In this document: one piece after another, positions 1 through 9,637 of the stretch | Layout of the letters: every line of letters starts with the position of its first letter | How positions within the stretch are numbered: the first letter of the stretch is position 1 | From: Trichomonas tenax | Lineage: Eukaryota; Parabasalia; Trichomonadida; Trichomonadidae | Reading direction: 5' to 3' | DNA length: 44,361 nucleotides | NCBI GenBank assembly: GCA_023091735.1 | Contig: JALKBU010000372.1 | Coordinates: 1-44,361, forward strand | Translations under genes and position numbers: made by a program | Notes under the pieces: generated by a model | What the model was told of the DNA's origin: nothing | Database searches by the model: none | The model's input: the letters and a program-made list of their open reading frames with translations, nothing else

Positions 1-283
1 CAAATCAATGTTTCGAATTTTTATCTTACTCTAAATAACGAACCCAATGCGTAAAAACAAGTTACCTAGCGCATTGGCTTCCATCGAGCAAAATACAAAT
101 ACATTTTTAAAATTTTGTTTGTCCCACATTAAAATCACCACCTCATATTTTTACACACCCTTTTTAATTGTAAACTATATTATTAAATGCCATGTACAGT
201 CAACATATTTGCAAATGTCAAATAAATATTTACATGACAAATTATAATCGTCTTTTGTGCTCAGATTTTGTGTTGTTATGATA

Positions 284-1290
284 GTTTCTATCGGGGACTG
301 GGACAAAATAGAACAACGTGCTTTTCTGACATATAACATATTTTTGACATGTAAAGTCAGAGTGTCAAAATAAAGTGACGTGCTTTTCTGACATGTAAAT
401 TATGTTTGACATATAGAGTCAGAATGTCAAATATAAAGGAAAGTGACGTGTTTGCGCGGGAAAAAAATGGAAAAGTGTCAATAGGTTGAAATGGATTGAA
501 CTCAATGTTGGAAGCCAAAGAAGACTTCATTATGAGTAGTTGTGGCCTCATAGTGAAGGATGACCTGATGATCTAGCAGAGATGCATCCAGATGCCTATT
601 CAACAGAAGCATGATTCAATGCATGGCGAGGTCGGCCTGAGACTTCCAAAGCCCTCGAGTGGCCAAACCAGGCCCTAACAAGAACCCACTTATTGATTCA
701 ATTTTTAATACACATTACATTTTCACTTTTGATATTAATATATTATTATTTTTTTTTCTATTTTTTATTTTTTCACAGATACCTTTTTCATTACAAGATT
801 ATTTTCATATTATTACTTATTTTCATAATTATTAATATATCATTAAATTCATAATTAATTGTTCTTGAATCATGAATTAGATAATGTTTTCATATTACGT
901 TCATTTTATATACTGATTTATATTATTTAGATTCTCAATTTGATCCTTATATTCTTTGTAAAATTCGTTTTTTACTAAATTTTTTTATTTTTTTTCTTCA
1001 AATTATTTGTTTATAATTCATAATTGCCATGCAAGAAGGCATAATTGAGACCAAGTTTCTTGGTTTAGAGTGCAACAAAAACTTGCAATGAACTACGTTT
1101 ATGGTCTTCATACTCAGCGTGGAGTTTCAATCTATAAATGTCAGTATTGTTTAGACTAAAAAAATATTTATAACACTTTTTATAAAGTTGACAATTTGCC
1201 CGCGCAAAAAGTGACAGTTTATTCATGAAAAGTGACTTTAGTGTTCTGTGTCACTTTTTGATGTTCACTTTTGTCCTAGACTCGTTTCTA
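284..1290. mobile_element. Possible 1-kb inverted-repeat-bounded element (MITE-like)
   Basis: The two ends carry imperfect inverted similarity: about 20 bases around 293-315 (containing GGGACAAAA..GAACA) match the reverse complement of 1262-1284. Further in, TTTGCGCGGG at 451-460 is the exact reverse complement of CCCGCGCAAA at 1199-1208, each next to GTGAC/GTCAC-type bases. The interior is AT-rich apart from a GC-richer patch at about 541-690. I see no intact transposase; the short ORFs inside look like chance. A non-autonomous DNA transposon is an inference, because no target-site duplication was confirmed. Confidence 0.3.
316..445. repeat. Two degenerate tandem repeat units
   Basis: Units at 316-377 and 378-445 both begin ACGTGCTTTTCTGACAT, continue with TTTGACAT and AGTCAGA.TGTCAAA, and differ by a few bases and small indels. 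A third ACGTG begins at 446. They lie just inside the left end of the possible mobile element. Confidence 0.7.
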
Positions 1291-1917
1291 TCGAAGCTGC
1301 AGTGTTATATACATTGGCATGGGTCAGTAGTCCCTCTTGATGCATTTTGTCCCCATGATAAAATTGAAAATTTTCAACTTTCGCAATCAAAATTTCAAAA
1401 AATTTCGAGCCTCAAATTTTATAATATAGAATCTATGATATACATAATATCTATATTTCAAATTTGAAGAAAAAAATAACTTTCAAAAATAAAACTTCAA
1501 ATATATAAAGCTTATTATATCCATAATCTATTTTGTGAAATTTGAAAAAATTTAGTTTCTATGAAAAAATTTAAAATAAACTGAAAACGTAACATTTTTA
1601 AAGGGGGGTTGACAATCCCAACAAAGACCAAATACTTCAGGTTTACAATGCGATTTTGACATATACCACATTGCGGCAATGTTCACCATTCCTGAATGCT
1701 ATTTTTTAAATCCTCAATTTTTTACACCATCAGTAGTATATAAAGGGGGTTATTTGCCAAAATTTGCAAATGCATTGATGTAATCATTTATGGTGTATTG
1801 ACCCCATTTTTGAAGGATTTAACGCTTAATTTCCGACAGACTAAACGATTCAATATTACAAGGCTGCAAGTTAATTTTTTTATTATTTAATTTTTATTCT
1901 TACATAAACAGTGAACA
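1291..1917. other. Non-coding AT-rich stretch
   Basis: No convincing gene. It has two short G runs (about 1602-1607 and 1745-1749) in otherwise AT-rich DNA. The 80-codon ORF overlapping its left part (from 1225) has no recognisable protein features. Confidence 0.5.
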
Positions 1918-2250
1918 ATGTCGAATATCAATAGTGACAAAATAGATGAAAGAGTGATTTAAGACGGAGTTCCAGTTTATATTTTACGATTTAAAGGTAA
2001 CTAATATTATAGAATGATAAATCCTGAGTACATAAAGCATATATTTATTAAAGAAGATTGTGAAGTATTAAATCCCGAAGACTATGAAAACACAAAAACC
2101 AAATTAAAATATAAATATATTGGAAATGATGAAAGATGTAAAGATAAAGATAAAATTTATTTAATTTCTTATAACAATTGGCACTCATTAGGTATTAGAA
2201 AACATTTTAAAGAATACGGAAAATCAACAAAATTTTTCAAGGGAATATGA
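1918..2250 (+). pseudogene. Broken small chromodomain-like ORF
   Basis: An ATG at 1918 opens a frame that continues to 2250 but is interrupted by TAA at 1960-1962 and TAA at 2002-2004. The first part reads DERVI, stop, DGVPVYILRFKGN, which resembles the beta-strand core of chromodomains (pattern: acidic/basic start, DG..Y.V+.KG). After the second stop, from 2014, the frame stays open for 78 codons of Lys/Asp-rich protein ending KFFKGI. The continuity of one frame across both stops argues for a decayed gene of about 110 codons. Chromodomains are common on integrases and small accessory proteins of mobile elements, which would suit this repeat-rich setting. The domain call rests on one short stretch and is tentative; that the frame is broken is certain. 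Confidence 0.4.
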
Positions 2251-2541
2251 ATTATATTTTTGGATGTTAGTGGGGAAAGTTTTGAAAAAAAAACATTTTT
2301 TGAATACGTATAGAAAATTGAGAGGGTTAAAATCGAAATCGCGAAAATATTTTGCTTTGAATTTTGAATAGTGTCTCAAATGTGAAAATGTGAAAATATT
2401 AAAGAGAATAAATGATAATTAAAATTTACAAAGAGACGGTTGATGAAATTTCTTCATAAAATAATGAAGAAATGCTAATAAATAATTTAAATTTTATGAA
2501 AAGATTTTTAAAACAACTTATTTTTGGCAGATTTAACGAAT

Positions 2542-2741
2542 GTGTCAAGATTTAAAATTTAATGACTAACTAACTAAAAAAAGATAGTGAAAGGAATTTA
2601 TGACTTCGAAAATTCAAAAAATAATTTCTGAGTATTTACGATTAAAATTTGATGTGTCAAGATTTAAAATTTGATGTTTTAAGTTAAGTTTAATGACTAA
2701 CTAACTAACTAAAAAAAGATAGCGAAAGGATTTTATGAGTT
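2542..2741. repeat. Two copies of a dispersed repeat
   Basis: Copies at 2542-2606 and 2654-2741 share GTGTCAAGATTTAAAATTT, then GACTAACTAACTAA, then AAAAAAGATAG.GAAAGGA. The second copy has an extra 20-odd bases in the middle and one more CTAA unit. A third copy lies at 43152-43206 near the other end of the window. Confidence 0.75.
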
Positions 2742-3708
2742 AGGAAATTTAAAAATAAAATTTTAGTGTTTCGTCTTATTTCTTCTGATATGTTGTGACT
2801 CTTTTTGAGAAGTGAAGTGATTTTATTCTACAATTTTTTGCATCGGTGAAAATGTAAAATTTTGTGTTCCAAACTTTGTCTATTAATTCTCTATATCACA
2901 GAATGATACTTTAATAACGAACATCGAAATTGTTTATCCAGTATTGAGTGATAAGTGAACTCAATTTACTTTTAAGGGTCCGCTATAGGATCTCAAAATA
3001 TTCTATGAGCTTGTCTAAAAAACGTATTTCCCACAATTTGATGTAGTTCAAGATAGAGAGATCTAGATTTACAATGATATTCGATTCTCTGCACATAGCA
3101 TATCAGAGAGGATTCATTAATATCTCTCGCTTAAAAATTGATCAAAACTTTAAAACCATGGACTTTGAAAAAAAGTGATTTTTTCAAAATCATGATTTTG
3201 GTGAAAATCTAAAACCTGTTTTTCTTGTATTAATGTATTTACTGATCATCACTTAGCAGCATTTTAGTAATAAAAGTACACAAAAGAATAAAAAATCGTT
3301 AAAAACTTGAATATTTCTCGATTTCAAGATAAAATTTCCATTGTTTGAAGTATTTTAATCATTGTACTACCAAAATTTATTGAAAATATTTGCTTTTTGA
3401 GACGAAAACACTCAAATTGTAATATGAATATAAATTTCACAACAATACACTATAGTATGAATATTAAACATGAAAACAAATTATCGAATTGCAATTCAAA
3501 AACCTTTTTTTTGAATCTCGGCTTCCACATCAAGAATATGATTGTATGTCAGTTGAATCCACTTATTATTAATATTGGTTCATGACAATATTAGCAAATT
3601 GTAACTTTAAGATCTAAGCAATGAAATTTTACTATCCATTTGTTTATTTTGCTTAAATACCATTACCAACGTATTCTTTAGCATATAGGCATTCAAATAT
3701 CCTTTAAA
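2742..3708. other. Non-coding AT-rich stretch
   Basis: No gene, RNA or clear repeat recognised beyond the tail of the dispersed repeat up to about 2780. The 62-codon ORF at 3397-3585 has no protein-like features and is not called. Confidence 0.5.
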
Positions 3709-3972
3709 ATGTTAAATGATTACGCCTTTTTCCTAGGAGATATTAATGATATTGTTAAAAAGTTAAAATTAAGCCGTGATACTTCCCGCGCACAAGTATT
3801 TAAAAGAATGAGACCTTTTTTGGATTTTGAAAATATAATTTTTTACCCACAATATTACTGCTGGGCATATAATAAAAGATTTGTTGTCATAACATATAAG
3901 AATCTCATACAATTTGCCTTCAATAATTCAACATTTTATTCGATTAATGTAAATTGTGCATTTTTAGGTTAA
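3709..3972 (+). CDS. Small hypothetical protein (weak)
   Basis: An 87-codon ORF with an ATG start, rich in aromatic and hydrophobic residues (FENIIFYPQYYCWAYNKRF). I do not recognise a family. Its length exceeds chance only slightly in such AT-rich DNA. It could be a fragment of a larger decayed gene. No convincing promoter motif is visible; TTCAAATATCC about 15 bases upstream is only a loose Inr resemblance. Confidence 0.22.
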   Translation: MLNDYAFFLGDINDIVKKLKLSRDTSRAQVFKRMRPFLDFENIIFYPQYYCWAYNKRFVVITYKNLIQFAFNNSTFYSINVNCAFLG

Positions 3973-5043
3973 ATATTTTTCTTTAGTCAATGTAGTTTAC
4001 GTTTATCATGTTATTTTCTCCTTTCATTACACTTTTCAAATTTCCAACGAAATTTGCGGATTTTATGAATTTGAAGTAACAATATTATCTCTATATTGAA
4101 TGCCATTCTATATAATAAAAATTAGCAAAAAATTGTAAACTTTGATAAGTTTTGAAATAAAGACTGCAAACATGATTTACTTCATGTTTTGTTAATTTTT
4201 TTTTTGAAAATTTTTAATGTACATTAAAAGTTCTCAAAAAATTGAGACACTTCGGACGACATTTTTTACGGACTATACAGCTGAATTCCAACTAAATGTT
4301 TGTAAAAAGTCATACTAAAATATGAGCTTTATATTATAGCAATATCAACATTTTATGAAACAATTCCCATATTGAGATATACATTTTCACAATTATTTTT
4401 TTATTCATCTACAGAGAAGTTAGTGAACTGCTTTTCCCGGGATTTGGTTGCAATGTTGTTAAGACGAAAATGAAAAAGTTGATTCATTGATAGATGCATT
4501 TTTCAGATTTTTTTTAAATAATTATTTTCCCTATTTGAATCCCTTTGCGACGTTGATTATCATTACTTTTCTTTAGTGAAATAATTAGTCGAAACAGATT
4601 TATGACTGTGAGAATTATAATAATGCAATTATAACGATAGTTTGGTGTAATTTTATGACTAAAGTTTAATTAAAGATGTAGTTCATGATACACATATTAA
4701 TCAATGCTCGAAACAATCCACTTGATTAAAAGCTTCACCATTTATCAACACATGAATGTGGTGCTGAACTTCTGTTACACTAATTCCAGATATTAAATCT
4801 ATCTCCACTTGATTTGAACATCCTTATATTAATTGGACATAACAAATTTGAATTGCAACTCTTTATCATAATACAGAATTAGATTTTTTTACCTTTATAA
4901 ATTTCTATTTTATTTCAAGTACTACACCAAACTCTTTTCATCAATAAATTTCAAAGGAAACAGAAGTTCAGCTCTCAGGCTCATTCCAATTGACTTGAAA
5001 CTTCAAAAAGCACATTTTAATTTTACATTTTTTCGATCCAAAA
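3973..5043. other. Non-coding stretch with one distant inverted pair
   Basis: No gene recognised. The only structure noted is a 14-base inverted pair, GCTGAACTTCTGTT at 4763-4776 and its reverse complement at 4959-4972, separated by about 180 bases. Confidence 0.5.
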
Positions 5044-5241
5044 TTATTCTTGTTTAAAAATTAGTGCCAATTGTATAGCTTTGAAGGGTGAAAAAGAGTT
5101 TATAAATGTTGATGCATTAAAGTTGCAGTCATAGAGAAATTTTATAATAGAGTCGAACTTTTTCTGAGCAATACGACTTTCGATGTAATGTGAACAATAA
5201 TAATCAAAAGTATCGAATACATACATATGTTTATTTGACAT
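5044..5241 (-). CDS. Small hypothetical ORF just downstream of the ubiquitin pseudogene (weak)
   Basis: A 65-codon ORF with an ATG start that begins 13 bases beyond the stop codon of the ubiquitin pseudogene on the same strand. The composition is protein-like (DTFDYYCSHYIESRIAQKKF) but no family is recognised. Ubiquitin is often made as a fusion or polymer, yet this ORF resembles neither ubiquitin nor a ribosomal-protein extension. It may be a fragment or chance. Confidence 0.22.
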   Translation of the reverse strand: MSNKHMYVFDTFDYYCSHYIESRIAQKKFDSIIKFLYDCNFNASTFINSFSPFKAIQLALIFKQE

Positions 5242-5254
5242 TTTGTGATTATCT

Positions 5255-5480
5255 TCAGCCTCCGCGAAGTTTTAAGACTAATTGAAGTGTTGAGTCCTTC
5301 TGGATTGAGTAGTCCTGGAGTATGTTTATCCTTCAAGCTTCTTACAAGCGAAGATCAAGCCCTGTTGCTCTGGTGGAATGCTTTCCTTATCATGAATCTT
5401 AGCCTTGACATCTTCGATTCTGTTGCTTCAACATTGAGTGTGATGTGCTTGCCTGCGAGTGTCTTCACAAAAATCTGCAT
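5255..5480 (-). pseudogene. Ubiquitin pseudogene
   Basis: Read on the minus strand from ATG at 5480 the sequence begins [20 protein letters not shown], the ubiquitin N-terminus. A frameshift follows at about 5420, then a second block [27 protein letters not shown], an in-frame TAA, and after another shift the C-terminal LVLKLRGG immediately followed by TGA at 5257-5255. The total is 226 bases against 231 for 76 codons plus stop, so there is a net loss of five bases. Several residues are also changed (for example D/K to C/G around the LIFAG motif). Ubiquitin is the small protein conjugated to lysines by E1-E2-E3 enzymes. This copy cannot encode it. A 115-codon plus-strand ORF covering the same bases is its antisense shadow. 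Confidence 0.88.
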
Positions 5481-5484
5481 CTAT

Positions 5485-5492
5485 AAAAATGA
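5485..5492 (-). promoter_or_regulatory. Possible trichomonad Inr of the ubiquitin copy
   Basis: TCATTTTT on the minus strand ends a few bases upstream of the ubiquitin ATG. It matches the trichomonad initiator TCA(Y)T(W), which normally sits within about 20 bases of the start codon. Confidence 0.45.
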
Positions 5493-5744
5493 TTCATTTG
5501 ACACTTTGATGAAGCTCTCAAAATTCAAAACGCTTTCAACGAGAACAATGATGTTTCGATGTTTATTCTTTTGTTCGATAACTAAATGCTGAAAACACTT
5601 CACAATTGATTGTAATCAAAAGAATTGATGTTTTTGGAGTAAACAATGATAATAATTTTTTTCATATTTTTTGAATGAAGAATTCGAAGATTACAAATTC
5701 GTGAAACTAAAAATTGCAGGCTGAAATTTGTCACATGGAATCTT

Positions 5745-6653
5745 TTGGTTCTCTCATGTGTATTATTCGTTCCATTTTTCAGATTAAGGCTCGAAAAACC
5801 AATATTTAGTTTCGTAAATCAATTTTCTCTATGCAATTTTACTGTTTTAACGAATATATCGTCATTAGACAATGATGCAGTATTCATTGCAACAACAAAA
5901 TTCGACGAAAGAGTTAGTTTTTCAATCAGATCTTTAATTCACACGAATTGCAAAGCAAAGATATATGTTTTCGTACCAGAAGATACAAATATTCCATACA
6001 AATATGCAAATCTCGATATAAAACTCATTAAAATGCCAAAAATTCCTCATTCAAAAATTAAATCTCCCCATAAAATAAGATGGGAGTGGTATTTAGACTT
6101 CCTTATGAATAGCACAATGAAATTTAACCGAATTTTACATATAGATGCATTTGATTCTTTCTTTTTTGGTGATCCTTTTTTATTTATTCCAAATAATAAC
6201 GAATTATACGTTCAATCAGAAGATACACCAATAAAGTCATGTCCATACAACAAGAAATGGCTAAAGGACTGTCATCCGAATGTCACAAAAGAGTTTTTAA
6301 GAAACAAAATCGTTTGCAGCGGTTCTCTTGGTGGAGGAGTTAAATCATTCAAGAAATTTGTTAAAACAATGATTGAAAGTCCTGAGTGGCCAAAATGTTG
6401 GAAGAAGGGTTCTGATCAAGGAGATTTTAATTTTATTTTGTGGAATCATATCAGCACATTCGATTTCCATGTTAATATCATGAACTGTTCAAGTGGCTTT
6501 ACTACAATGAACTATTGCGTTGATAAAAATCGGTTATTTAATTTGAATCGTCAATTAGTCGCAAAAGACTCAGATAACCCAATTATTTTTGCACATCAGT
6601 ACAATAGGTATCCGGAAGTGCAAGAATATATCTCTAAACTTTGTCCGATTTAA
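5745..6653 (+). CDS. Glycosyltransferase-like protein, start codon uncertain
   Basis: The frame encodes about 300 residues. A hydrophobic N-terminal stretch (LLVLSCVLFVPFF) fits a type II signal anchor. It is followed by a nucleotide-sugar-transferase-like fold with FNRILHIDAFDSFFFGDPF (residues 128-145, a DxD-like metal/sugar-nucleotide site), SGSLGGG (192-198) and SDQGDFNFILW (223-233), a pattern seen in Golgi-type transferases. The likely role is adding sugars to surface or secreted glycans in the Golgi. No ATG precedes the hydrophobic segment: the frame is open from 5679 but the position given is a TTG, and the first in-frame ATG is 97 codons in. An ATG at 5675 lies one frame away and hits TGA at 5702-5704. 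Either a small indel has broken the 5' end, making this a young pseudogene, or an unrecognised start is used. Confidence 0.68.
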   Translation: MVLSCVLFVPFFRLRLEKPIFSFVNQFSLCNFTVLTNISSLDNDAVFIATTKFDERVSFSIRSLIHTNCKAKIYVFVPEDTNIPYKYANLDIKLIKMPKIPHSKIKSPHKIRWEWYLDFLMNSTMKFNRILHIDAFDSFFFGDPFLFIPNNNELYVQSEDTPIKSCPYNKKWLKDCHPNVTKEFLRNKIVCSGSLGGGVKSFKKFVKTMIESPEWPKCWKKGSDQGDFNFILWNHISTFDFHVNIMNCSSGFTTMNYCVDKNRLFNLNRQLVAKDSDNPIIFAHQYNRYPEVQEYISKLCPI

Positions 6654-6804
6654 TTTATATTTACTTTTTTTTTGTTTACATATTCTTTTAACATGATACA
6701 ATTAAGGCTGTAGATTTGCTTTGTTATATATTTGTGTATTCTTCAAGAATATCTTTGGAAAATTATTTAAAAAATTATAATATTAGAATAAAATAAAAAA
6801 CAAG

Positions 6805-7614
6805 TTAGATTTCACGTTCTTCAACAGCATCCGGGGTTGTTAAAAGATGTACAATGTTTCTAAGTCCAAGAATCGTGTTGTCATCGTATTCACAAGAGTG
6901 AATGTTTCCTCCACTATTGGTAATATCGGAATAAGCGTGTGCGAAGTCTATTAGTGCAACGCGGATGGGCGAATTCTGATCTGAATCATAAACAACTAAT
7001 AAAGAAGCGCTGTAAAGTCTACAGGCCGGATAAATCTCTTTTGTCTGCGTAAGTTTTGTTATGATGTTTTCAACTTTGTCTATAAACTCTTGTTTTCGAC
7101 TTACAGGAATAAATTTGTTCAATGTGTCAATAAACGATGCTAAGGACGCTTTCTTTCCATAATTTCTATCCCAGTGTTTCACAAGTTCTCCATTTTTTCG
7201 CATACAGACATCAATAATTCTTACGGCGTATTTTGGAGTCGTACTCTTTGACATATTCTGGATCTGTTTATTCTTTTTGCTTTCGGATACACCAATCTCG
7301 TATGATCGTGTGCCTAACTTCAAATCAGCAATACAGGGACAGGTCATTCCAGCAGTTAAGTCTTCAATAAGAAGATATTCCTTACCATTGAACTGCAACT
7401 TGCCGCAGTATTTGGGGATGCAACTTGCCAATGGAGTTTTGGACATTATCCTGTAAAAATTATCTTCTTTCTTGAAAACAGGCTTAGCAACGCAATCGAT
7501 GCTCGTATCCAAATGCTTCACCGAGAAAATCTGTCCGTGGCCTCCCCCTTGTGTATTTAATATCTCAAGATTCGAGGAACTCGCGGAATCTGAATTACTT
7601 TCCATTTTTGACAT
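6805..7614 (-). CDS. Inositol polyphosphate kinase (IPK/IP6K family)
   Basis: A 269-residue protein of the IPK superfamily, which phosphorylates soluble inositol phosphates with ATP. The family signature PxxxDxKxG is present as PCIADLKLG (residues 93-101), the inositol-binding and catalytic segment. A SASLLVVYD motif lies at 202-210, and the metal-coordinating DFAH at 223-226 corresponds to the DFA/DFG-like end of the kinase core. The LLIEDLT hinge (81-87) and CVAKPVFK (41-48) fit the ATP site of the N-lobe. Length is typical of the compact kinases in this family. IP6K, multikinase or IP3-kinase activity cannot be told from sequence alone. The ATG at 7614 gives a Ser-rich leader; a second ATG is three codons on. 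The gene looks intact. Confidence 0.9.
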   Translation of the reverse strand: MSKMESNSDSASSSNLEILNTQGGGHGQIFSVKHLDTSIDCVAKPVFKKEDNFYRIMSKTPLASCIPKYCGKLQFNGKEYLLIEDLTAGMTCPCIADLKLGTRSYEIGVSESKKNKQIQNMSKSTTPKYAVRIIDVCMRKNGELVKHWDRNYGKKASLASFIDTLNKFIPVSRKQEFIDKVENIITKLTQTKEIYPACRLYSASLLVVYDSDQNSPIRVALIDFAHAYSDITNSGGNIHSCEYDDNTILGLRNIVHLLTTPDAVEEREI

Positions 7615-8542
7615 TTTTTTCGGATTCTAAAATTTTTTTGCAATATTTTAGGGTTTTGAATATCTAAGATATCTGTTTCAACGTATTATGTTCACAATTT
7701 TTGAAAGATGTTCTCAAAAATTGAAAACATAAAAACAAAACATCACCAAATATCGTATAAATGAAATTTTAAGCAAAAATAAAGAAAAATCGGAGTTTTG
7801 AAAATAATCATTCCCATATTATAGAGATCCCATAATTTTAAGTGTGGGATTTTTATAACGGACGTTTTAATTTTATACGAAAAATATAGAATATACATCA
7901 TATAGATTGAAAATAACGAAGAAATTCGACTTTTCAATTTTTTATAAGTCAAAAAGTGACTTGAATTATATTTTCTCCAGCATTTGTATTCTAGTAAAGA
8001 AATTGTAGCTTTTTAAATTATTTTTCGCTTTTCAGTTCAAAATTACACTCTTTTATTTGTTTTATTGTTGATTTCTCTATGTCTGTAAAACGGTGTTATT
8101 CAGATGAAGCATTATACGGAGGGCACGAAAGCCTAGGAACCATTCAATAGCCTCAGAACAACTTTCTGAAGGCCTTCAATATTGTGTACTTATCAATAAT
8201 ACCATTATTATTAATTAGCAAACAGTGCTGATTCTATTGGTGAAGTTTTATATTTTTTCTGAATAAAATTTTAATTTTTAGTTCCAAAAACACGAATATA
8301 TTGATAGGAGATTAATATCCAAGCATTTTTAAATTTATTCACAAAAAATACATTTTATCTGATTATTTCCATTATATGTTGGATATATTAGCTATTTAAA
8401 ATAAACAAGTTAATTCAAAATTAAAACAAAAAATGATGATTTTATGAGTTTATTTCATTATATATAACGAATAAACAAAAGTTTTATATTAAAACCGCCT
8501 TTTGGCATAAACAAATACAACAATTGTTTTCTATGTTTGGTA
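7615..8542. other. Non-coding stretch
   Basis: AT-rich, no gene recognised. A slightly GC-richer patch at about 8100-8180 is not attributable. The 69-codon minus-strand ORF at 7743-7952 is hydrophobic, low-complexity and probably chance. Confidence 0.5.
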
Positions 8543-8706
8543 GTCACGGAAGGCATTGAAACAGACAGAAAGTGACAGCAAACAGAAAGTTGTCACTCGA
8601 AACCGCATCTCTTACAGGAAAGATCTTACTAAAGGCAAGCAAACGCTACGAAACGTCACGGAAGGCATTGAAACAGACAGAAAGTGACAGTAAACAGCAA
8701 GTTGTC
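8543..8706. repeat. Direct repeat, 52-base units 112 bases apart
   Basis: Units at 8543-8594 and 8655-8706 begin GTCACGGAAGGCATTGAAAC and end AGTTGTC. They match at 50 of 52 positions. They adjoin the transposase remnant and may mark a local duplication in that element. Confidence 0.9.
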
Positions 8707-8707
8707 G

Positions 8708-8960
8708 ATCCAGATAGTTGGCTGGATAACAGATGAGTACCATCGAGTGTGATGGCTCTTGTCGTCCTCATATTTGAAAGGATGATCAATGATGGCATAA
8801 CTGTACCATCAGCGCAGCATGTGACAATTCCAGTTTAGTGTGGTACTTTTAGGAACTCAGATGATATAGGTCGTTGATTTTCAGTTGCTAACACTTTGAA
8901 CTTTTTTCGATGAAAGCATTGTTTCATCGCCATTATAAATCAGTATAAAGGGCCAGAGCT
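8708..8960 (-). pseudogene. Decayed DDE transposase catalytic region
   Basis: Minus-strand translation, with stops and frame changes, gives YNGDETMLSSKK (first catalytic Asp in the DE-T context of pogo/Tc1-type transposases, around 8908-8933). It then gives TGIVTCCADGTVMPSLIIL, the beta-strand with a small-residue turn and Pro that follows in these enzymes. The stretch lies downstream, on the same strand, of the DNA-binding-like ORF at 9638-10243, as expected for one transposase gene. A 66-codon open stretch at 8989-9189 lies between them and may be part of it. The last catalytic acidic residue is not seen. Confidence 0.5.
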
Positions 8961-9637
8961 GTTCTTGTAATACACGTTTGCAGGCTCCCTAAGGAGATTC
9001 GATATAATCGAAATGCTCTCGTGTTTCGCGAATTGTATGATCTATGCGATAACACAATATAGCCACCTGAATGGGACTTAAATATCCACATGTGACCATG
9101 TATTGCAGCTCTCCAATCAATGCTAAGACAGGAGCCATAAAATATAAATAATAAACGTTCTTTTTATGTAAACAGGTGGCAGATTTCAAAATAAAATGTA
9201 AACGGCAACTATTTTCGAAAATATGTGTTCATTGTTATCGCGTTCATAAGTGCAGTAGATATTTGTTAAAAGTTTCGAATTTTGGGATTTTGAAATTTTA
9301 AACGTTCTCTTATTTTGTGTTTTTCTTGATGAAAATCTTATTATTTTTCTTAAATACACCTGTTTTCTATTTTTCCCCTACTGAAATTCTTAACACTAAC
9401 AAAATTGAATGACTTTGCGATCTTGTCTAGGATTATTTGAATTGTTCTAAGGCTATCATGCCCTCAGTATTTGCATAAAACGTTATAAAACCAATTTTTA
9501 TTTTAACGTAATTTTACAAAAACCGAATCTGACGATAAGTCGTGAAGCAAAATTTTATTCAATATATTACCCGAAAAGTGCCATTGTGGAACACCTTCCG
9601 GAAGGGTTGATTTTAGGGATATGTGAATGAACAGTAG

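Noticed and set aside
1225..1467. 80-codon plus-strand ORF
   Set aside because: It crosses the end of the inverted-repeat element and has no protein-like pattern.
5245..5592. 115-codon plus-strand ORF
   Set aside because: It is the antisense shadow of the ubiquitin pseudogene; its reverse strand spells recognisable ubiquitin blocks.
7743..7952. 69-codon minus-strand ORF with hydrophobic residues
   Set aside because: The composition is what AT-rich random sequence gives; no motif, no promoter.
8708..8760. GWITDEYHRV on the plus strand, resembling a transposase segment
   Set aside because: It is on the opposite strand to the rest of the transposase, only ten residues long, and followed by a stop; an inversion is possible but not supported.
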